Counted from the first letter of the stretch, positions 36,466 through 46,024 are shown. The stretch is 64,000 bases of DNA from Geofilum rhodophaeum (GCF_002210225.1 NZ_MWUJ01000014.1:1-64000), one strand, 5' to 3'. Notes: generated by a model from the sequence alone, not told the origin. A program made the numbers and translations.

Positions 36466-37605
36466 ATGAATTTCAAGAGAAGTTTACTTCTGCTTTTTAT
36501 TCTGGCAGGCATTGGTGCAAATGCACAAAAAGAAGACTACGTTAAATTTGGCGGCGCACTCCGTTTTAACGTCTTCGACAAAAGCTGGGTAGATAATGCC
36601 ACCCAGCCGGAGGCCACCCTGGATACCTGGCGCCTTAATGTCGATGCCCGCACCGCCGGAGTCGACCTCAGTTTTGAATACCGTTTTTATCCTACGGGAG
36701 ATTATCACTTTCTGCATCACGGCTACCTGGGTTATGGGTTTAATGAAGACCTGTATATGAAACTGGGAGTTTCTCAGGTGCCCTTCGGGATCACAAGTTT
36801 TGCTTCGCACAACTACTTTTTCCAGATCCCCTACTATGTTGGTCTGGAGGACGATTACGACATGGGAATCAACTTTGACTATACGGGCATCGAAAACCTG
36901 GAACTTAATTTCGCTTATTTCCGCCAGCCCGAATTCAATGGAGGAATTGGCGCCGGCGATGAATATTTGGATCAAAATGCCTCGCGCTATTCCTACGACA
37001 TTACCCCTTCTGAGGAGGCCTCCATTCGAGAGTTGAACCAATTTAACCTCAGGGCAGCCTACATGCTCAGCGACGAAATGGAAGTCGGCCTGTCCGGCCA
37101 ATTCGGCGAAATTTATAACGATGTTTTAGAAGAAGGCGAATGGTCAACGGCTTTTGCTGCTCACCTGGAGGCCAACTACGGCAACTTCAACTTTAAGGGA
37201 GAGTACATTTACTACAACTATGCTGCCAAAGATAATGCCGGCAACACCCTTGACAAAATCCAAATGGGTGCTTATGCCTACAACTACAATGTTGCTGCCG
37301 AGGCCAGCATGCTGGTAGCTGGTGCCGCCTACACCATTCCGGTAGAATGGGGCCCCATTTCGAGCATTCAACCCTATATCGACTATTCTTTGATAAATAA
37401 AGCCGCAGCCGGTTTTGAAACCACCCACCACCTCATTCCCGGAATGATGATCACCGCAGGCAGTATTTACACCTATGTGGACTACGCCATGGGTAAGAAC
37501 AATGCCTGGCTGGGTGGCGATACCTGGACCGACGGATTGGCTGAGGGCAATCCCGATGCCAACTGGGAAAAGCGTTTCAACATTAATCTAGGTTATTACT
37601 TTTAA
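36466..37605 (+). CDS. Outer-membrane porin-like protein
   Basis: 379 residues with a signal peptide (LLLLFILAGIGANAQ) and a 16-strand-like pattern of alternating residues (VKFGGALRFNVFD, LSFEYRFYPTGDYHFLHHGY, MKLGVSQVPFGITS) ending in F as in porins; the closest family by eye is the phosphate-selective porin O/P type. It ends 2 bp before the glycine betaine ATPase gene, so it is co-transcribed with the importer and would bring betaine or related solutes across the outer membrane. The pore specificity is inferred from context. Confidence 0.82.
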   Translation: MNFKRSLLLLFILAGIGANAQKEDYVKFGGALRFNVFDKSWVDNATQPEATLDTWRLNVDARTAGVDLSFEYRFYPTGDYHFLHHGYLGYGFNEDLYMKLGVSQVPFGITSFASHNYFFQIPYYVGLEDDYDMGINFDYTGIENLELNFAYFRQPEFNGGIGAGDEYLDQNASRYSYDITPSEEASIRELNQFNLRAAYMLSDEMEVGLSGQFGEIYNDVLEEGEWSTAFAAHLEANYGNFNFKGEYIYYNYAAKDNAGNTLDKIQMGAYAYNYNVAAEASMLVAGAAYTIPVEWGPISSIQPYIDYSLINKAAAGFETTHHLIPGMMITAGSIYTYVDYAMGKNNAWLGGDTWTDGLAEGNPDANWEKRFNINLGYYF

Positions 37606-37607
37606 TT

Positions 37608-38870
37608 ATGGCTGAAACGAACAGAAACGTAAAAATTGCGGTCAAGGATCTGACGCTTATTTTCGGAAAGAATAAAGCGCAGGCCCTGGACATGCTCAAC
37701 AAGGGACACTCAAAGACCGAGATCCTGGAAAAAACGAAGTGTACCATTGGGGTCAGCAAGGCCAATTTTGAGGTTTACGAGGGCGAAATATTTGTGGTAA
37801 TGGGCCTTTCGGGCAGCGGAAAGTCAACCTTGATCCGTTGCTTAAACCGTCTGCGTAAGCCCACCGATGGCCAGGTATGGCTCAACGGTCAGGACATTAC
37901 CAAGGAGACCAACAACGAGCTTTTGGAAACGCGCCGTACCGAAATGAGTATGGTATTTCAAAACTTCGGCTTGTTGCCGCACCGCAGCATTATTGAGAAT
38001 GCAGCCTTCGGCCTCGAAATACGGGGCGAAGATAAGGAAAGCCGCTTGGCCAAAGCGCAAAAAGCTTTGGAGACGGTGGGACTGCAAGGATACGAAAACC
38101 AATATCCTTCTGAGTTGTCGGGAGGTATGCAGCAGCGGGTGGGACTGGCCAGAGCTTTGGCCAACGATCCGGAGGTGTTGCTGATGGATGAAGCTTTTTC
38201 GGCCCTGGACCCGCTCATTAAATCCGACATGCAGGATGAGCTGCTGGCCATTCAGGAAAAGGTTCAAAAAACCATCGTCTTTATTACCCACGATTTGGAC
38301 GAAGCCATTAAGCTGGGCGACCGCATCGTGATTATGAAAGATGGGGTAATTGAGCAAATTGGTAACGCCGAGGAGATAATGACGCATCCGGCCAGCGAAT
38401 ATGTAGAGGCTTTTGTGGAGAAGGTGGATCGCAAGACCATCATCACGGCAGAGTCGCTCATGTTCAAAAAACCAACCGTTGTGCAGTACGAAAAAGACGG
38501 CCCGGAAGTCGCCCTTCGCAAGATGCGCTCGGCCTCGCTGGATGTACTCCCCGTGGTGGATAAGCACAAAAAGTTTTTGGGTTTTGTGTGGCTCAACGAT
38601 CTCATTGAGCTCACCAAAAACAAGACGCAAAAAATTGATGAGGCCATCAAGACGGAGGTCCACAGTGTGCAAAAGGAGTTCACCGTTGAAGACATGTTGC
38701 CCCTGATTTCCGGGATGCGCTCTCCCCTGGCGGTGGTGGATGAGAAGGATGGCAGACTCGAGGGCATCGTCTCTCAGACCTCCATCATTATCGAAGCCAC
38801 CAAATACGACAAAAAGGAGATTAAGGATTTACAGGAACAAGCTAAAGAACTATTCAAATGGACAAAGTAA
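37608..38870 (+). CDS. proV: Glycine betaine/proline ABC transporter ATPase
   Basis: A 420-residue ATPase of the ProV/OpuAA type. Walker A GLSGSGKST, Q-loop VFQNFGLLPHRS, signature LSGGMQQRVG and Walker B LLMDEAFSALDP are all present. The C-terminal about 130 residues are the CBS-domain pair that senses ionic strength in OpuA-type systems. It powers import of compatible solutes and fits an organism facing salt stress. The stop overlaps the permease start by 13 bp. Confidence 0.94.
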   Translation: MAETNRNVKIAVKDLTLIFGKNKAQALDMLNKGHSKTEILEKTKCTIGVSKANFEVYEGEIFVVMGLSGSGKSTLIRCLNRLRKPTDGQVWLNGQDITKETNNELLETRRTEMSMVFQNFGLLPHRSIIENAAFGLEIRGEDKESRLAKAQKALETVGLQGYENQYPSELSGGMQQRVGLARALANDPEVLLMDEAFSALDPLIKSDMQDELLAIQEKVQKTIVFITHDLDEAIKLGDRIVIMKDGVIEQIGNAEEIMTHPASEYVEAFVEKVDRKTIITAESLMFKKPTVVQYEKDGPEVALRKMRSASLDVLPVVDKHKKFLGFVWLNDLIELTKNKTQKIDEAIKTEVHSVQKEFTVEDMLPLISGMRSPLAVVDEKDGRLEGIVSQTSIIIEATKYDKKEIKDLQEQAKELFKWTK

Positions 38871-39724
38871 TCGATTTAGGAAAACACATCGAGCAAGGGA
38901 TCAATGCACTCGAAAGCAATTTTTCCTTTTTGTGGTCGGCCATTGATGAGGGCATTTCGTGGACCGTCGACACCATGAACGACGGCTTACTGGCCACCCC
39001 CTTTTGGATCATCATCTTGCTTGTTGCGGCCTTTGCCTACTATCTTAATGCGGGAACCAAAAGTTTCACCCGGGCAGGATTCAAAAAGGGAGTCGGCATT
39101 GCCGGGTTCATCATTTTTGGCTTCCTCCTCATCTATTTGATGGGCTATTGGAAGGAAACCATACAAACCACCACCCTGGTTTTGGTGGCTACCCTGATTG
39201 CCTTGCTGCTGGGCATACCCATTGGAATATGGACCGCCCGCAGCAAATGGGCAGACACCCTGATCAGGCCCCTGCTGGATTTTATGCAGACCATGCCGGC
39301 CTTTGTCTATCTGATTCCGGCCATCTTCTTTTTCAGCGTAGGCAACACCCCGGGTGTAATAGCCACCATCATTTTTTCCTTGCCACCGGCGGTGCGCCTG
39401 ACCAAACTCGGCATACAAAACGTGCCCGGCGAGGTCATTGAAGCCGGCTATGCCTTTGGTGCCACGGAGAAACAAATTCTGTATAAAATCCAATTGCCCC
39501 TGGCCATGCCCTCCATATTGGCGGGTGTCAACCAGGTTATTCTTTTGTCGCTGTCGATGGTGGTGATTGCCTCCATGGTGGGAGCCAGAGGATTGGGCAG
39601 CATTGTTTACAGAGGCATTCAACAAAACAATGTAGCCTTAGGATTTGAGTCGGGTCTGGGTATTGTCATCCTGGCGATTATCCTGGACAGAATAACACAA
39701 TCTATCGGACGTAAAAACAAATAA
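38858..39724 (+). CDS. proW: Glycine betaine/proline ABC transporter permease
   Basis: A 288-residue inner-membrane permease of the ProW/OpuAB type with about six or seven hydrophobic segments. The EAA loop appears as EVIEAGYAFGATEKQILYKI, followed by QLPLAMPSILAGVNQ. It overlaps the ATPase gene by 13 bp and precedes the binding protein by 2 bp, so all are translated from one message. Confidence 0.94.
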   Translation: MDKVIDLGKHIEQGINALESNFSFLWSAIDEGISWTVDTMNDGLLATPFWIIILLVAAFAYYLNAGTKSFTRAGFKKGVGIAGFIIFGFLLIYLMGYWKETIQTTTLVLVATLIALLLGIPIGIWTARSKWADTLIRPLLDFMQTMPAFVYLIPAIFFFSVGNTPGVIATIIFSLPPAVRLTKLGIQNVPGEVIEAGYAFGATEKQILYKIQLPLAMPSILAGVNQVILLSLSMVVIASMVGARGLGSIVYRGIQQNNVALGFESGLGIVILAIILDRITQSIGRKNK

Positions 39725-39726
39725 AA

Positions 39727-40590
39727 ATGAAGAAAATGATTAATTTGAAGAAAATCAGCGGACTGCTTTTAGCCGCAGCCATGGTCTTTGGCCTTGGTTC
39801 ATGCAACAGCCAAAAGGGCAACGACGCAGTAAAAGTCACCATTCTTTACCCCAACTGGTCAGAAGGCATCGCCATGTCGCATCTGGCTAAAGTTGCCCTG
39901 GAGGCAGATAGTTTTGAAGTGGAACTGATCAATTTGGAACCAGGTCTGATTTTTGGCGAGCTCTCCAAGGAGAACTCCAAAGGAGATGTTTTCCTGGATG
40001 CGTGGTTACCTCACACCCATGCGCCCTATTGGGAAGATTATGGCGACGATTTGGTTATGATGGGAAAAATATTCGAAGGCGGTACTACCGGTCTGGTTGT
40101 ACCCAGCTATGTACCCATCAACTCCATTGAGGAATTGAATGCACATAAAGAGCAATTTGATGGTGAAATCATCGGTATTGGCAGCGGGGCAGGCATTCAT
40201 GCCGCCACCCTTAAGGCCATCGACGAATACGAGCTGGACTTTGAGCAGATCACCTCCAGCGGACCGGCTATGGTGGCCAGCATTCAAAAAGCCGTTAGAG
40301 ACGAGTCTTGGATTGTTGCTACCGGATGGAAACCTCATTACAAGTGGGCCAACTTCGACCTTAAGTACCTCGAAGATCCCAAGGGCGTTTATCCCACCGA
40401 CTACATTGGCATTGTTTCGCGCAAAGGTTTTGAAGAAGATAAGCCTGAGGCAGCCCGGTTTTTCAAGAATTTTAAACTGAGTGAGGAGCAATTGTATGCT
40501 TTGATGGATGCCGTGGACAAGAACGGCGAAGAAGCCGGAGCAAAAGCCTGGTACAACGCAAACAAAGCCCTGGTTGACGGCTGGAAATAG
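39727..40590 (+). CDS. Glycine betaine-binding lipoprotein
   Basis: 287 residues with a lipoprotein signal (AMVFGLGSC). The OpuAC-type binding fold is clear: VTILYPNWSEGIAMSHL, the aromatic DAWLPHTHAPYW, GIGSGAGIHAATL and ATGWKPHYKWANFDL, supplying tryptophan and tyrosine residues that box quaternary ammonium groups. It delivers betaine to the ProVW-like importer. A strong terminator follows 30 bp after the stop, closing a four-gene operon. Confidence 0.94.
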   Translation: MKKMINLKKISGLLLAAAMVFGLGSCNSQKGNDAVKVTILYPNWSEGIAMSHLAKVALEADSFEVELINLEPGLIFGELSKENSKGDVFLDAWLPHTHAPYWEDYGDDLVMMGKIFEGGTTGLVVPSYVPINSIEELNAHKEQFDGEIIGIGSGAGIHAATLKAIDEYELDFEQITSSGPAMVASIQKAVRDESWIVATGWKPHYKWANFDLKYLEDPKGVYPTDYIGIVSRKGFEEDKPEAARFFKNFKLSEEQLYALMDAVDKNGEEAGAKAWYNANKALVDGWK

Positions 40591-40620
40591 CCTGAAATGA
40601 AGCAGCTGAGGATTATAAAA

Positions 40621-40657
40621 AAACCTTCTAAACATTTGATGTTTAGAAGGTTTTTTT
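40621..40657 (+). terminator. Terminator of the porin-betaine operon
   Basis: A perfect 14-bp stem (40621-40634 with 40640-40653), 5-nt loop and seven T. Confidence 0.9.
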
Positions 40658-40658
40658 G

Positions 40659-40743
40659 TGCCCAGAACAAGACTCGAACTTGCACGCCGTAAACCGGCAC
40701 CAGCCCCTCAAGCTGGCGTGTCTACCAATTTCACCATCTGGGC
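40659..40743 (-). tRNA. tRNA-Leu (GAG)
   Basis: Minus-strand cloverleaf of 85 nt with acceptor GCCCAGA/TCTGGGC, anticodon loop TTGAGGG (GAG), a long leucine-type variable arm and T-loop TTCGAGT. CCA is not encoded. Confidence 0.95.
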
Positions 40744-40751
40744 AAAAGAAG

Positions 40752-40824
<73 letters not shown>

Positions 40825-41002
40825 GTTTCAAAATTGCGTGGCAAAGGTATAAAAAATAACCAATCTCCAAAACCCCGACCGCAAAATTATTTCAATTTAC
40901 TCCATTTCGTGATTTTTTACTAATTTGCCGCACCAAACTAAAACCACATGCGTTCTTATTACGTATGCAACTAGCGCAAAAGCTCATTAAACCGAACCAA
41001 CT

Positions 41003-42028
41003 ATGGCCAATATCTTTGGAATTCAACTGGGAAGCAAATTCAAGTCCACCAAAAAGATTGAAGCAGAACGCAGCAGTCTGCAAAGCGACTACGAAAGATT
41101 CAATACCCTTGCCGCCTCGGACAAGCTGCAACGCTTCCAGGAACTGGATCCTCTGGTACACTCCGGAGAATTTCAAAAGAAAGTACGCGAATACAAGCGC
41201 AAGGAGTACAAGCAGAGCGAGGAATACCATCAAATAAAGGAACATAAGGCGCTGAGTAAGGACAAGGACCTGAAATGGTATCAGGCTACCAAAAGGAACT
41301 ACCCCTTTAAGGAGCTTGAAAAATGGGAAATTACTTTTGAAGACGACTTCGACAGTGCGCGACTCGACAGCTCAAAATGGATGACCTCCTACTACTGGGG
41401 CAAAGCCCTGATGAACGACTCCTACGTACTGGCGGGCGACAAGCAAAACTTCAACGACGACAACATTGAGCTGCGCGACAGTATGGCACGCATCCACGTA
41501 AAAAAAGAAGAAAGCAAGGGCAAAGTTTGGGACACCACCCACGGCTTTTTAATTCACCCCTTTGCCTACAGCTCAGGTTTGATCAGCACCAGCCAGAGTT
41601 TTCGCCAAAAACACGGCCGTTTCGAGGCCAAAATACGCTTCAGCAGCGCCTGGCCCCTCTTGCATGCCTTTTGGATGGTGGGCGAAAGCATGACCCCTCA
41701 AATCGACATCTTCAAAACCTCTTTCCGCAAGAATTCTCTGGTGGAATGCGGTCTGCATACCGGAGAAAAAGAGCAGAAGAGCAGCAAAATGCGCAAAATT
41801 AACGGCGCTAAGTTTGCCGGCAACTTCTTTATTTACAGTCTCGAATGGTCGCCCGAAAGCCTTATTTGGCGCATCAACGGCAAGGAGGTGCATCGGCAGA
41901 CCAACAACATTCCGCAGGAAAGCATGTACCTGACCTTCAGCACTACCCTGCCAGCCGAACCAAAGGACAAGCAGGTGCCGGGATTGATGGAAATTGACTG
42001 GGTCAGATGCTACCGGAAGAAGGACTAA
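41003..42028 (+). CDS. Cytoplasmic GH16-like protein with substituted catalytic residues
   Basis: A 341-residue protein without a signal peptide. The first about 105 residues are charged and helical (KKIEAERSSLQSDYERFN, FQKKVREYKRKEYKQSEE). The rest resembles the GH16 jelly roll: WEITFEDDFDSARLDSSKW, KHGRFEAKIRFSSAWPLLHA, FFIYSLEWSPESLIWRING and EIDWVRCYRK. The catalytic ExDxxE motif reads QIDIFK (Q233, D235, K238), so both glutamates are lost. It is probably a binding or structural pseudoenzyme. Its last 22 bases overlap the U32 gene. Confidence 0.82.
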   Translation: MANIFGIQLGSKFKSTKKIEAERSSLQSDYERFNTLAASDKLQRFQELDPLVHSGEFQKKVREYKRKEYKQSEEYHQIKEHKALSKDKDLKWYQATKRNYPFKELEKWEITFEDDFDSARLDSSKWMTSYYWGKALMNDSYVLAGDKQNFNDDNIELRDSMARIHVKKEESKGKVWDTTHGFLIHPFAYSSGLISTSQSFRQKHGRFEAKIRFSSAWPLLHAFWMVGESMTPQIDIFKTSFRKNSLVECGLHTGEKEQKSSKMRKINGAKFAGNFFIYSLEWSPESLIWRINGKEVHRQTNNIPQESMYLTFSTTLPAEPKDKQVPGLMEIDWVRCYRKKD

Positions 42029-43845
42029 CTCGTACGCTCGAGCTCCTGGCCCCGGCCAGAGATGCCGACACAGGAATTGCCGCAGTAGACCACGGAGCAG
42101 ATGCCATTTACATAGGCGCCTCGCAATTTGGCGCACGCAAACAAGCCGGGAACTCCCTTCAGGAGCTGTCCCGGCTACTTGCCTATGCCCACCGCTTTAA
42201 GGCACGGGTGTACGTCACCCTCAACACCCTGTTGTACGACAACGAACTGGAAGCGGCGCATAAACTCATTTGGGAACTTTACCAACTGGGCGCAGACGCC
42301 CTTATTGTGCAGGACATGGGCATTTTGCAAATGGACCTGCCTCCCCTGCCCCTGCATGCAAGCACGCAGACCAACAACCGCAGCCTCGAGAAAGTACAAT
42401 TTCTGGAACAGGCCGGTTTTCAGCAAGTGGTCCTGGCCCGCGAACTCAGTCTGCAACAAATTGCCCACATCAGCCAAAACACCCGTGTACCGCTCGAATT
42501 CTTTATCCATGGGGCCCTGTGTGTGTCGTACAGCGGACAATGTTACATGAGTCACCACCTGAACGGACGCAGCGCCAATCGTGGCGAATGCAGTCAACCC
42601 TGCCGCTTTGCCTACGACTTGCAGACCGAAGACGGCAAGACCCTGGTACGCGATCAACACCTCTTGTCGCTGAAGGATCTCAACCTGTCGCACCAACTGC
42701 AGCAGTTGGTGGATGCCGGCATCAGCAGCTTTAAAATTGAAGGACGTTTGAAGGATCCGGCCTATGTAAAAAACATCACCGCCCATTACCGGCGTCTGCT
42801 CGATAACCTCATCGAGCAGGATGTCCGACTCCGTCGCAGCTCCTCCGGGAGGGTGCAAACCGCCTTCACACCCGAACCACAAAAATCCTTCTCACGCGGC
42901 TTCACCACCTATTTTGTGGAAGGACGCCAAAAAAGCATCTGGTCGCCCCACACCCCCAAATCACTGGGCGAGAAAATAGGACGGGTACGCAAGGTACAGT
43001 CCCACCACTTCGAACTGGAGAACGGAAATCTGCTGAACAACGGCGACGGACTCTGCTTTTTAAACCGGAAGCAGAAACTGGTGGGACTAAGAGCCTCGCG
43101 GGTGGAAGGACAGAAGGTGTATGGCGACCGGCTGCAGGAGCTTTATGCCGGAGCAGTAATCTACCGCAATCAGAACAACGACTTTGAAAAGCAGGTCGAT
43201 AAGAGTCGTGAGACCCGAAAAATAGCCATCCGACTGCTCCTGAAACAGCAAGGCAGCACCTTCAGTCTGCAATTGACCGATGAAGACGGACTGCAAAGCG
43301 AGGTACAACAAACCTTTGTGGCGGAAGCGGCTGAAAAGGCTGAAAAATCGCTGCAACAAATCCAGCAACAACTGGCCAAATGGGGCGGCACCCCCTTCGC
43401 GTTGGAGAGTCTGGTGTGCGACTGGCAGCAAGTCCCCTTTTTACCCGCGGGCTTTCTCAACCAATTGCGTCGGCAAGCCGGCGAAAAGCACCTGCAACTG
43501 CGAGACGCCACCTACGAGCCACCACGCTTTGTGCTGCAACGCAGCACCCATCCCTACCCCGAAAACTGCAGCGATTACCACAGCAACATCACCAACCAAT
43601 TGGCCAGAGACTTTTACCGCCAGCACGGCTGTGAAACCCCTGCACCGGGTTTTGAACTGGAAGCACCCAAGGGTCCTAAAAAAGTCATGACCACCAAGCA
43701 CTGCATTCGGCACGCCACCGACCAGTGCCCCAAAGAAAATCCCGGCGCTTCAGCAGCACCCTTGCTGCTGAAGTCCGGGAAAAACAACTACCGTTTAATT
43801 TTCGATTGTAAAAACTGTGAAATGCAGGTCTTTACACAGGATTAA
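42007..43845 (+). CDS. Peptidase U32-family protein (RlhA/TrhP-like)
   Basis: A 612-residue protein of the U32 family, whose studied members hydroxylate rRNA or tRNA rather than acting as proteases. N-terminal LELLAPARDADTGIAAVDHGAD, the central FFIHGALCVSYSGQCYMSH, the GECSQPCR cysteines and the later ISSFKIEGRLKDPAYV are family motifs; the cysteines may hold an iron-sulfur cluster. A C-terminal extension (about 380-612) ends in the cysteine-rich HCIRHATDQC and DCKNCEMQ. It overlaps the GH16-like gene by 22 bp. Whether it acts on 23S rRNA or tRNA cannot be decided here. Confidence 0.88.
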   Translation: MLPEEGLTRTLELLAPARDADTGIAAVDHGADAIYIGASQFGARKQAGNSLQELSRLLAYAHRFKARVYVTLNTLLYDNELEAAHKLIWELYQLGADALIVQDMGILQMDLPPLPLHASTQTNNRSLEKVQFLEQAGFQQVVLARELSLQQIAHISQNTRVPLEFFIHGALCVSYSGQCYMSHHLNGRSANRGECSQPCRFAYDLQTEDGKTLVRDQHLLSLKDLNLSHQLQQLVDAGISSFKIEGRLKDPAYVKNITAHYRRLLDNLIEQDVRLRRSSSGRVQTAFTPEPQKSFSRGFTTYFVEGRQKSIWSPHTPKSLGEKIGRVRKVQSHHFELENGNLLNNGDGLCFLNRKQKLVGLRASRVEGQKVYGDRLQELYAGAVIYRNQNNDFEKQVDKSRETRKIAIRLLLKQQGSTFSLQLTDEDGLQSEVQQTFVAEAAEKAEKSLQQIQQQLAKWGGTPFALESLVCDWQQVPFLPAGFLNQLRRQAGEKHLQLRDATYEPPRFVLQRSTHPYPENCSDYHSNITNQLARDFYRQHGCETPAPGFELEAPKGPKKVMTTKHCIRHATDQCPKENPGASAAPLLLKSGKNNYRLIFDCKNCEMQVFTQD

Positions 43846-43857
43846 GGGCGGGGCGAC

Positions 43858-45906
43858 CTAGCGGGGGAACCTGCAACGCAGGCCCACTTTAAACCAACGG
43901 CCGGGCTGCTCCAGCTCGCCCAAATCGGCATAACGCACATCGGCCAGATTGGTCACCTCAGCATACACCTGCCACCACGAACGGGCGTAACGCACCCGCA
44001 CATCGGTGAGCCAAAAAGGCGAGTAAGCCACATCCGAGCCGGTGAGCGACGAACGGTAAAAACCCTCCCGATCGCGCCACTGCACATTCCACTGTGCCGA
44101 AAGGCCCGGTAGGCCCAGGGAGTGGGCCAGACTCACATTCAGCTTATTGCGCAGATGGTCGAGCACGTAGTACGACTCATAGCCATCGCGCGCCTCTAAA
44201 TCCTGCCAGACATAGGCATAAGTCGCCCGCAAATCCTGCAGCGGACCCTCCGACCACCATCCACGCAAGTCCACCTGCGCAGCCAGTTCCAGTCCCAAAG
44301 CCTCCACACGGTTAATGTTCGAGGTGGTATATTTGTCCTCCCCCGGCTGGCGTCCCCAGTCAATCATATTTTTACCCACCCGGTAAAAGCCCCCCAGCTG
44401 CACATCGGCCGTTCGTGGCCGCCAGCGAAAGGAAGTCTCCACGGTACGCGCCTCCTCAGGCTGCAGGTTGGGGTTGCCCTGGTTGGTGGGACCGGAATAA
44501 AACAAATCGGTAAAAGTGGGCAAGCGCAAGGAATGGTTGTACGAAGCCATCCACTTGAGCTCAGGCAACAGCCAGTAGCTGACATCCACGCCCGGAAACC
44601 AATCGAGGCCATAGCCACTCTGCGAAGCCCGGTTGAGCAAGACCCCGCCCGAAAGGTTAAAGCGCCCCAGCAGTACATTGTGCTCGGCAAAAATGGAAAT
44701 ATTGCCCCGGTGAAAGTGGCGCGTAAACTGGCCCTCCGGCTCGCCGGGCACTTCCATAGGGGCATCCATAGGCAAGCCCAATACATTGCTCCAAACAGCC
44801 TCACCCCTCACCTCGCCGCCCAGCGAAGTGGTACCTGCCGCCCAGCTGGTAGAGGCATTGACCGAAGCCCCTGCCACATCGGTCATGTGGTAATTGTGTC
44901 CCTGGTACCAATCGGGCCGCTCGTAACCCTTCCTGAACAATTCAAAGCGATCGTGGTGTCGTCGCCAATACACAGTGGGGCGCAGCTTAATGCGCCCCCC
45001 GCTTTCCATCGACAAGGCCCCAAACAGCGTGCGGGTAGCCTCAAACTGGTTGGGGTAGGTGGCCGAGTAGAAGGAATTGGCCCCAAAATCCTTTTCGTTG
45101 TAGCCCAACTGAAGCAACAACTTATCCGAGCCCAGTTTCAACTGACCCGAATAAAAAAGATTCAGCAAGTCAAAATCGGTATTGGCCCGGTACCCGTCGC
45201 TGCCTCCTTTCTGCACCGCCAGGTAATGGCCCAAAGCACCGCTTTGGGCACGCACGGACGCTGAGGTACTGTAAAGGGCGTGACTGCCGCCTTGCAGCGA
45301 CACCTCCACGCCCTGTCCTTTGGCCTCCGTCGTTATAAAATTAATGGCCCCATTAAAGGCATTGGGACCATATACCCGGGCAGCCGGACCCTGAAGGACC
45401 TCTACCCGGTCGATCGACGCTAAGTCTACCGGCAAATTAAGGGCGTGATGCCCGGTTTGCGGATCGGTAATATTAACCCCGTTGAGCAGAATCATCACCT
45501 GATCAAACGACCCGCCGCGCATACTCACATCGGCCTGCATACCCAGCGGTCCCCGCTCCCGCACATCCACACTGGCGGCCATGCGCAGCAACTCAGGCAC
45601 ACTCTGCACCGGCATACTTTCGATTTGGGCCCTCGACAGCACAGTAACCACCCGTCCCGCCTCAGCGTATAAGGTTGGGGCGCGACGCCCCGCCACTTCC
45701 ACCTCGTCGAGACGAATTTTAGTATTGATCGAATCGGTTTCGGTGGCGGCAAAGGTCGACAAATAGCCCAGACAGGTAAAATAACTCAGCACCAAGGCGC
45801 CGATGCGCACTTCGCGTCGCAGCGAAGCAAAAACGGCATAGCCGGTATGCTTCCATTGCTTAAAATAAACCAAGCCCTTAAGGGCAGAAAATAATTTCTT
45901 CTTCAT
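43858..45906 (-). CDS. TonB-dependent receptor (BtuB/vitamin- or siderophore-type)
   Basis: A 682-residue receptor. A signal-like hydrophobic segment (residues about 30-52) precedes a TonB-box-like region with RLDEVEVAGRRAP. The plug shows LRMAASVDVRERGPLGMQAD, VSMRGGSFDQVMILLNGV and VEVLQGPAARVYGPNAFNGA; the barrel follows and ends in a predicted C-terminal strand. It resembles the BtuB/CirA branch. No cobalamin riboswitch or neighbouring uptake gene was seen, so the ligand is open. It converges on the U32 gene with a 12-bp gap. Confidence 0.9.
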   Translation of the reverse strand: MKKKLFSALKGLVYFKQWKHTGYAVFASLRREVRIGALVLSYFTCLGYLSTFAATETDSINTKIRLDEVEVAGRRAPTLYAEAGRVVTVLSRAQIESMPVQSVPELLRMAASVDVRERGPLGMQADVSMRGGSFDQVMILLNGVNITDPQTGHHALNLPVDLASIDRVEVLQGPAARVYGPNAFNGAINFITTEAKGQGVEVSLQGGSHALYSTSASVRAQSGALGHYLAVQKGGSDGYRANTDFDLLNLFYSGQLKLGSDKLLLQLGYNEKDFGANSFYSATYPNQFEATRTLFGALSMESGGRIKLRPTVYWRRHHDRFELFRKGYERPDWYQGHNYHMTDVAGASVNASTSWAAGTTSLGGEVRGEAVWSNVLGLPMDAPMEVPGEPEGQFTRHFHRGNISIFAEHNVLLGRFNLSGGVLLNRASQSGYGLDWFPGVDVSYWLLPELKWMASYNHSLRLPTFTDLFYSGPTNQGNPNLQPEEARTVETSFRWRPRTADVQLGGFYRVGKNMIDWGRQPGEDKYTTSNINRVEALGLELAAQVDLRGWWSEGPLQDLRATYAYVWQDLEARDGYESYYVLDHLRNKLNVSLAHSLGLPGLSAQWNVQWRDREGFYRSSLTGSDVAYSPFWLTDVRVRYARSWWQVYAEVTNLADVRYADLGELEQPGRWFKVGLRCRFPR

Positions 45907-45974
45907 ACAAATACGACATTAAAAATTAAAACAAATGCAAGGGCCAAACGGTAGTCCAAGGCAGTTGCAGAGCG

Positions 45975-45982
45975 CAAATATA
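45975..45982 (-). promoter_or_regulatory. Candidate -7 element of the BtuB-like receptor gene
   Basis: TATATTTG on the minus strand is an exact match, about 65 nt ahead of the ATG; no -33 box at normal spacing. Confidence 0.35.
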
Positions 45983-46016
45983 CACATAAAGCAAAGGCGC
46001 TCTCCCTTAAAATTCC

Positions 46017-46024
46017 TACATTTG
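46017..46024 (+). promoter_or_regulatory. Candidate -7 element of the DUF4097-like gene
   Basis: TACATTTG is an exact TAnnTTTG match, about 40 nt ahead of the ATG at 46066. No clear -33 box. Confidence 0.4.

Noticed and set aside
38264-38767. 167-residue open frame antisense to proV
   Set aside because: It is the complement of the CBS region of a certain gene; no motif.
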